Shown here: positions 59,432 through 64,000 of the stretch, piece by piece
Layout: the number at the start of each line of letters is the position of its first letter
Position numbering within the stretch: the stretch's first letter is position 1
From: Myxococcus flavus
Lineage (GTDB): Bacteria; Myxococcota; Myxococcia; Myxococcales; Myxococcaceae
Assembly: GCF_050038885.1 (NCBI RefSeq)
Contig: NZ_CP143624.1
Location: 6,014,001 to 6,078,000, forward strand
Reading direction: 5' to 3'
Length of the DNA: 64,000 bases
The notes under the pieces: generated by a model
What the model was told of the DNA's origin: nothing
Databases searched by the model: none
What the model saw: the letters and a program-made list of their open reading frames with translations, nothing else
Position numbers and translations under genes: made by a program

Positions 59432-61732
59432 TCAGTCGTAGTACGGAGACAGGGCCACCGAGATGCGCGTGACCAGGTCCTCGGTCAGCACCTGCTCCTC
59501 TGGTGGCAGTGAGGGCGCGCTGGCGCTGAGCGTGTCCCGCAGCTCGCGCAGCAGCAGGTATGCGCCGAGCGACTGCTGCGCCTCGAGGACGTCCACCAGG
59601 GTGCGGCGGGATGCGTGGCTGCGCACGCCGTCCGTGTTGAGGATGATGGCCTTGATGTCCGTCAGCATGGGCGTCAGGAGCTCGGGCGAAGGAGGCGGGT
59701 CGCTGGTGAAGTTGCCCCGGCTCGACGCCGGGTCCAGGTACAGCCGCTGGAAGATGCGCCGCGTGAGCTCGTCCGCGCGGGCCGCGTAGTCCGGCCGGGC
59801 GTCCGGGGGAATCACGAGCGGCGGGCGGAGCTTCAGCATGGCCAGCTCGTACGCCGTGGCCTGGCTCACCGGGTCCGTGATGCGCAGGAACCCCAGGTAC
59901 GGAGACGTGACGTAGTCGAAGTAGGACTGCAGGCGGGACCAGGGGAGCGGGCTGTTCAGCAGGTAGTCCTCGTGCCCCTGGAACACGGGGCCGTGGTGCA
60001 GCGTGAGCGAGTCCGCGAACCGGTCATACGTGGCGCAGTACGGGTCGACGCGGCGGTCCTCATCCGTGCAGAAGGCATCCGTCATGGGCACCTCCGCTGA
60101 CAGTCCGTAGAGGTAGCGGATGGCGCGCACGTCGTACACGCCAGGGGCATCCATGAGGGCCCGGTCCTCGTCGAGCAGGTAGTCCATCACCGTCGTGGAG
60201 ACGGGGCTGTTGGGGCTGCCGTCATGGATGCGCGAGCCGGAGAAGTTGTGGCGAAGGCCCAGCGTGTGCCCCACCTCGTGGAGCATGACGTGCGTGATGA
60301 ACGCCTCCACCTTCTGCTTCCGGGTGAGCGCCGAGAGTGCGGGGTGGCCCGAGGCCTGGATGCGTGCGCGCACCTGGCGCGGGTCGGAGGCGCTCAGCTC
60401 ACAATGGCGCCCGCCCTCCATTCCGGACCAGGACAGGCGGAGCCGCGGCTGGGGTGGCTCGGGGGCCAGCGGGGCGTCGCCCTCGGCGAGCGGGGCATCG
60501 TCCGTGTACGCGTCGACCGCGAACAGCAGCCAGCTCACGGGATAATAGACGCTGGCTCCGCGAATCTCTCCGGTCATGGGGTTGCTGCGCCAGTTCGCGA
60601 AGGCCATGGGCATCAACTCGTCCGTGTCGAAGATGACCACGTTCCGGTCGTCGTCCGCGAAGTCCTGGATGCCGCCGCCGACCACGGCCTCGAACACCGG
60701 GAAGCCAAACACGGCGTTCCAGCCCTCAATGCCGCGCTTCATCGCGCCGACGACGTCATAGGGCTGGAGGCGAGGATCCTCCTGCGCCGCGAGGACGGTG
60801 TCCATGATGTGCCAGCGGATGGGCTTCATGCCGGGGTGGACGTTCCATTTCAGGGCCACCTGCTCGAACTGCTCCGCCGTCGTGTTGGGGACGAGCCGCC
60901 GGTCGCTGCGGAAGTAGAGCTCCCGGGGCGGCAGCGGGGTGGGGGTATAGCCCGGGCCCTCCGCGTACTTGCGCAGGGAGATGCCCAGGGTGCCCGCAGT
61001 GCGGAAGGCATTGTCCTCGCCATAGTAGGACGCCCACTCGAAGGGGAGGTCGGCATAGCCGGTGAACACCTGCTCGTAGGCGACGCCGTCGGCGAGGCGC
61101 CGGAAGCGCTGCGCGAAGCTCAGCTCCACCTGGAAGTGGACGCCGTTCTGGCCCACCCGGTCGCCCACGACGCCGTAGCGGTTGAGGCCCGCCGCGGGGT
61201 CGATGAGCACGTACTGGCTCGCGCCGGGCAGCCGATTGAAGGGGCGATGGTCGGTGACGATGGGATAGGCATCGACCAGGATTTGCGGGTCGAACACGTC
61301 GCTCATCACCTTGCGCTTGTCGACGTCGAAGACGAACAGCTTGCCGTTCTGCTCCTCGAAGCTCACCACCCGGCTGCCCAGCACTTCGCCCGCGCGATTG
61401 CCCACGCCTCCGGGGTGGTACTGCTTGGCGAACGCGGTGAGGAACCACTTCTGGCGCAGCTCGCTGCGCCGGATGGCCAGGTAGAAGCTCTTGCCCGCGT
61501 CGTCCACCACGCCGCCGAGCTTCTGGTCCACCTGTTGCCGTTGCGCCGGGCTCACCTCGCGAGGGATGGCAACGAAGTCACCCGTGAGCTCCATGGCGAG
61601 CTCCGGCCCGGGGGCCTCCGGCGCGGGCGTGGACGGCGCTTGGACGTCGCCACCGCAGCCGGCGCCCAGGGCCATCGTCAGGGACAGCGCACCCCACCAG
61701 GCGCGCTGCTTGCGTGCACTCCATATGAACAT
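59432..61732 (-). CDS. Zinc-dependent metalloprotease lipoprotein (metzincin-type motif)
   Basis: 766 residues from the ATG at 61732. The signal RAWWGALSLTMALGAGCGG ends in a lipobox. The zinc site is VMLHEVGHTLGLRHNFSGS (HExxHxxGLRHN), with a later VMDYLLDE that could be the Met-turn. The large N-terminal part (about 60-430, including YHPGGVGNRAGEVLGSRVVSF and VVIFDTDELMPMAFANW) matches the layout of the DUF5117/DUF4953-type myxobacterial metalloproteases. Surface-exposed degradation of proteins is likely. The 36-codon upstream extension is not coding. Confidence 0.88.
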   Translation of the reverse strand: MFIWSARKQRAWWGALSLTMALGAGCGGDVQAPSTPAPEAPGPELAMELTGDFVAIPREVSPAQRQQVDQKLGGVVDDAGKSFYLAIRRSELRQKWFLTAFAKQYHPGGVGNRAGEVLGSRVVSFEEQNGKLFVFDVDKRKVMSDVFDPQILVDAYPIVTDHRPFNRLPGASQYVLIDPAAGLNRYGVVGDRVGQNGVHFQVELSFAQRFRRLADGVAYEQVFTGYADLPFEWASYYGEDNAFRTAGTLGISLRKYAEGPGYTPTPLPPRELYFRSDRRLVPNTTAEQFEQVALKWNVHPGMKPIRWHIMDTVLAAQEDPRLQPYDVVGAMKRGIEGWNAVFGFPVFEAVVGGGIQDFADDDRNVVIFDTDELMPMAFANWRSNPMTGEIRGASVYYPVSWLLFAVDAYTDDAPLAEGDAPLAPEPPQPRLRLSWSGMEGGRHCELSASDPRQVRARIQASGHPALSALTRKQKVEAFITHVMLHEVGHTLGLRHNFSGSRIHDGSPNSPVSTTVMDYLLDEDRALMDAPGVYDVRAIRYLYGLSAEVPMTDAFCTDEDRRVDPYCATYDRFADSLTLHHGPVFQGHEDYLLNSPLPWSRLQSYFDYVTSPYLGFLRITDPVSQATAYELAMLKLRPPLVIPPDARPDYAARADELTRRIFQRLYLDPASSRGNFTSDPPPSPELLTPMLTDIKAIILNTDGVRSHASRRTLVDVLEAQQSLGAYLLLRELRDTLSASAPSLPPEEQVLTEDLVTRISVALSPYYD

Positions 61733-61882
61733 GCCGTGCTCCAGACAGCCGGATGGAGGAATTTCCATCCGGTGTCGGAGCAACGGACCGCTCTCAGCGC
61801 GTCCCTCAGGGGAACGCGCGCCGAGCGGAATACCCCTCACCGCGCAACGAAAGGGCGCTCGGATGAGGTGGGACCCGCGGCG

Positions 61883-62119
61883 TTATTCGTAGGTGGGCAG
61901 GCAGCGGTTCGATTGCCAGACACAATGCCAGTTGCCAGTGGTGGCCTGATTGCACGTCGTCTGGGTCTTGTACCTGGCACAGAAGCATTCCCAAGCATTG
62001 CCGGTGCACAGCGCACCCTGCTCCGATTCGAGCAGGGCCTCTTCCTGCTGCGCGGCATCGACGCCACCACCACATGCGGACAACCCCAGGAGCGCTACCA
62101 GCACGGCAAAGCGACGCAT
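61883..62119 (-). CDS. Small Cys-rich lipoprotein
   Basis: 78 residues. Signal MRRFAVLVALLGLSACGGG with lipobox Cys16. The mature part has six cysteines and Trp/Tyr residues (LCTGNAWECFCARYKTQTTC, then NWHCVWQSNRCLPTYE). GGAGG lies about four bases before the ATG. It sits between a metalloprotease and a subtilase gene, 89 bp from the latter. Like the small lipoproteins at 20340 and 46294, it may be a protease-linked or surface peptide; function unknown. Confidence 0.8.
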   Translation of the reverse strand: MRRFAVLVALLGLSACGGGVDAAQQEEALLESEQGALCTGNAWECFCARYKTQTTCNQATTGNWHCVWQSNRCLPTYE

Positions 62120-62208
62120 GATGACCTCCGTGTCGTGAGGGCGAGCCTCGCCCTCGGGGAGTGCAAACCTTACCCCGACGCCCTGGTGCATGCCGCGAAC
62201 AGCGACGC

Positions 62209-64000
62209 CTACGGCCCCGTCAAACGGCTGAGCGTGAAGGGGGGACGGTTCCAGGTCCCTCCGGGAAAGCTCAGCGCCGTGGTCGCCGTCATGCTTCCTG
62301 GCACACCCGCCGAGCCACTCACGGTGACGGTGCCCGCGCTCGTGGCCGATGTCGACGGTGTGCCAGTGCAACCCGGGCAGAGATTGGTGCCTGTGATGTA
62401 GTTCATCGCAAACGAGAGCGACGTGGAGGTGCTGGTCACCACGCCCTGGAGCCAGACGGGATTGCTGCCCTGGTAGGCGGTGACGTTCGCGACGTGGGTA
62501 TTTCCCTGTGTGTTGAAGCTGATGCCCCAGCCAGGCTGAGCGGCGTTGTGCCAGGCGCCATTCAGGTTCATCACCGAGCTGCCACTGCCATAGCTCAGCG
62601 GCTGGATGGGCTCGTTGCCCGACAGTGAGCCCATCGTCCAATAGAAGCGCCACTGGCCGCTGACATAGGCGAGGCGCGTGGTGCCCACCGTCGACAGCGT
62701 CGCGGTGGAGCCATTCCACGAGGCCTTCAACAGGTCACCGCGCCACTCGCCAGGCTCCGCGAAGAGGTAGCTCTGGTACCAGGTGGGAACGCCAGCGGCC
62801 GTGTACGTGTACCAGGTGATGAAGATTTGATCGACGGCGAGATGGTGGATGTCCAGGCCATTGCCGCTGCGCGCCGGGTTGTACCAGGGGCCCTTCGCGG
62901 GGCGAGCCGGAAGGTTGGTGTAGACGGCCGCCGCGGCATTGATGCGGCCCGTGCCGCAGTTGCTGCCGCAGCCCGCCACGGCCGTCGCGGTGCTCTTGAT
63001 CCGCGCGGTGACCTGCGCCGGCGTCAGGGAGGGCTTCTGGGAGAGGATGAGCGCGGCGAGGCCCGCGACATGGGGCGCCGCCATGGACGTGCCACTCAGG
63101 TAGCGATAGCAATAGTCGCCAGGAAGGAGCGAGCCGCCGGGCTTGCTGATGGCCCAGGTGGAGAAGACCTGGTCCGTGCCGGAGTAGGGGTCGTCCGGAT
63201 TCGGGTCCTCGGGGCAGCCGAAGCCCTGGCCATACAAGCTGGAGCTGGCCGTGCCACCCGGCGCAATCACGTCAACGCGGGAGCCCCCCGTGCTCCAGCT
63301 CGCGCGCGCGCCTGTCTGCGTGCTGGCGCCCACGGCGATGACGCCGGTGCAGGACGCAGGTGTCACATGGGCCGCCTGGAATCCCACCGCGCCATCATTG
63401 CCTGCGGCGGCGACCACCACCACGCCCTTGCCAATGGCATAGTTCACCGCGCTCTGGATGTCCGGATAGCTCGAGCAGGGATACGTCCAAGAGGGAAAGA
63501 GGGGGTCGAAGGCCGTGCCAAAGCTCATGTTGATGACGCGCGCGCCATTGTCCGCGGCGTACCGGATGGCTTCATCCACGGCCGACATGGTGATGTCGTC
63601 GGAGGCGTCGGAGACCTTGACAGGCATGAGCTGGCAGCCCCAGCAGACGCCGGCGCCCCCAATGCCATTGTTCGTGCGCGCCGCCAGGATGCCTGCCACG
63701 TGCAAGCCATGGTGCCAGGCGCCGGTGTCGTAGGGGTTCGAATCCCCCTGTCCGAAGTCATAGCCCGTGGTCCAGACGCCGCTGAGGTCCGGATGGTCCA
63801 GCCGGCCACTGTCCAGCACGGCAATCTTCACGTTGCCCGTGACGGTGTTCCAGGCCGTGGGCAGGTTGATGCTCGGATAGTTCCACTGGTGTGAGTACAT
63901 CGGGTCCGTCGGCGTGGCAAAGAACGCCATGTAGAGGTTCTCATGCGCGTACTCGACGTCCGGGCTCTTGCGAAGCTCCGCGATGGCCTCCAGGGTGAGG
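62209..64000 (-). CDS. Subtilisin-family (S8) serine protease, partial
   Basis: The frame is open from the right edge to a stop at 62209; the first in-window ATG (63930) is internal. The 23 residues before it (LTLEAIAELRKSPDVEYAHENLY) are the end of an I9-type propeptide, so the gene starts outside. The triad is Asp in KIAVLDSGRLDHPDL, His in HHGLHVAGILAAR and Ser in LSGTSMAAPHVAGLAAL, with the oxyanion Asn in AAAGNDGAVG. After the catalytic domain a C-terminal beta-rich region (about 200 residues: PWYNPARSGNGLDIHHL, then GAWHNAAQPGWGISFN) resembles repeats found after secreted hydrolases. An extracellular protease is likely. Confidence 0.92.
   Translation of the reverse strand, partial: LTLEAIAELRKSPDVEYAHENLYMAFFATPTDPMYSHQWNYPSINLPTAWNTVTGNVKIAVLDSGRLDHPDLSGVWTTGYDFGQGDSNPYDTGAWHHGLHVAGILAARTNNGIGGAGVCWGCQLMPVKVSDASDDITMSAVDEAIRYAADNGARVINMSFGTAFDPLFPSWTYPCSSYPDIQSAVNYAIGKGVVVVAAAGNDGAVGFQAAHVTPASCTGVIAVGASTQTGARASWSTGGSRVDVIAPGGTASSSLYGQGFGCPEDPNPDDPYSGTDQVFSTWAISKPGGSLLPGDYCYRYLSGTSMAAPHVAGLAALILSQKPSLTPAQVTARIKSTATAVAGCGSNCGTGRINAAAAVYTNLPARPAKGPWYNPARSGNGLDIHHLAVDQIFITWYTYTAAGVPTWYQSYLFAEPGEWRGDLLKASWNGSTATLSTVGTTRLAYVSGQWRFYWTMGSLSGNEPIQPLSYGSGSSVMNLNGAWHNAAQPGWGISFNTQGNTHVANVTAYQGSNPVWLQGVVTSTSTSLSFAMNYITGTNLCPGCTGTPSTSATSAGTVTVSGSAGVPGSMTATTALSFPGGTWNRPPFTLSRLTGP

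Noticed and set aside
1..64000. Search by eye for tRNA, rRNA, riboswitch and CRISPR signatures.
   Set aside because: No cloverleaf with a terminal acceptor, no rRNA core sequence, no known riboswitch core and no regularly spaced repeats were found; a covariance-model scan would be needed to exclude small RNAs.

Overview
This 64 kb window is high-GC DNA from a predatory, multicellular-type bacterium of the Myxococcota (Myxococcaceae/Archangiaceae-like; the genus cannot be fixed from sequence alone). The evidence is the density of lipoproteins and secreted hydrolases, a MYXO-CTERM-type tail (CGGC motif, membrane helix, Arg cluster) on a polysaccharide deacetylase, a Ser/Thr kinase with PEGA repeats, an FHA-GAF-sigma54 activator, TPR-CHAT proteases and abundant ECF sigma factors. 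No rRNA, tRNA or CRISPR array was seen.

Layout. 1-3.1 kb is eroded accessory DNA: a partial ORF, a decapitated MocR-type regulator, then a small HTH protein/alpha-beta hydrolase operon. 3.16-8.71 kb is a three-level nest of insertion sequences: an IS630-family element interrupted by one IS256-family copy and by an ISKra4-family element, which itself holds a second, identical, inverted IS256 copy. 8.7-11.3 kb holds an Lrp-type regulator divergent from an isochorismatase-like hydrolase with two perfect palindromes between them, then a VOC protein and an imine-reductase-like oxidoreductase. 11.3-15.6 kb is a five-gene leftward operon in which every junction is a 4-bp stop/start overlap: two small beta-rich proteins, a sulfotransferase-glycosyltransferase fusion, a VHL-like/possible pore-forming protein and a DNase I-like (EEP) nuclease. 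15.7-20.3 kb holds gene remnants, a DUF2231 membrane protein and a DEIH-box helicase.

20.3-30.6 kb is a leftward block. It contains the most striking gene, an 888-residue protein that joins a eukaryote-type peptidylarginine deiminase (PAD_M plus PAD_C, all catalytic residues visible) to a C-terminal Ulp1/C48-type deubiquitinase-like cysteine protease with a complete His-Asp-Gln-Cys set. It is translationally coupled to a small partner. Upstream lie a kinase/PEGA gene, a TPR-like partner, two Cys-rich lipoproteins and an FHA-sigma54 activator. 31-40 kb encodes cell-envelope or secreted proteins: a CE4 deacetylase, a beta-propeller lipoprotein, a carbohydrate-binding-like lipoprotein and a 1174-residue heparinase-II/III-like polysaccharide lyase with DNRLRE and Ig modules. 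40-51 kb is metabolic and regulatory: an ECF41 sigma factor with its CMD-family partner and a recognisable cognate promoter, a siderophore-interacting-type flavoprotein, a radical SAM protein, a PQQ-type sugar dehydrogenase lipoprotein, a TetR-controlled DUF2306/DoxX pair, a truncated lipase and NDH-2. 51.7-56.6 kb is an ECF sigma / membrane anti-sigma-like / secreted protein / TPR-CHAT protease operon. 56.7-59.2 kb has DUF2147 and the nrfHA nitrite-ammonification genes. 59.4-64 kb has a metzincin-type metalloprotease, a small Cys-rich lipoprotein and a subtilase that runs off the right edge.

Functional reading (inference): the window combines housekeeping modules with an accessory layer of secreted hydrolases and possible anti-prey effectors. 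The PAD-Ulp1 fusion and the EEP/VHL-like operon are the two loci most likely to be undescribed systems.
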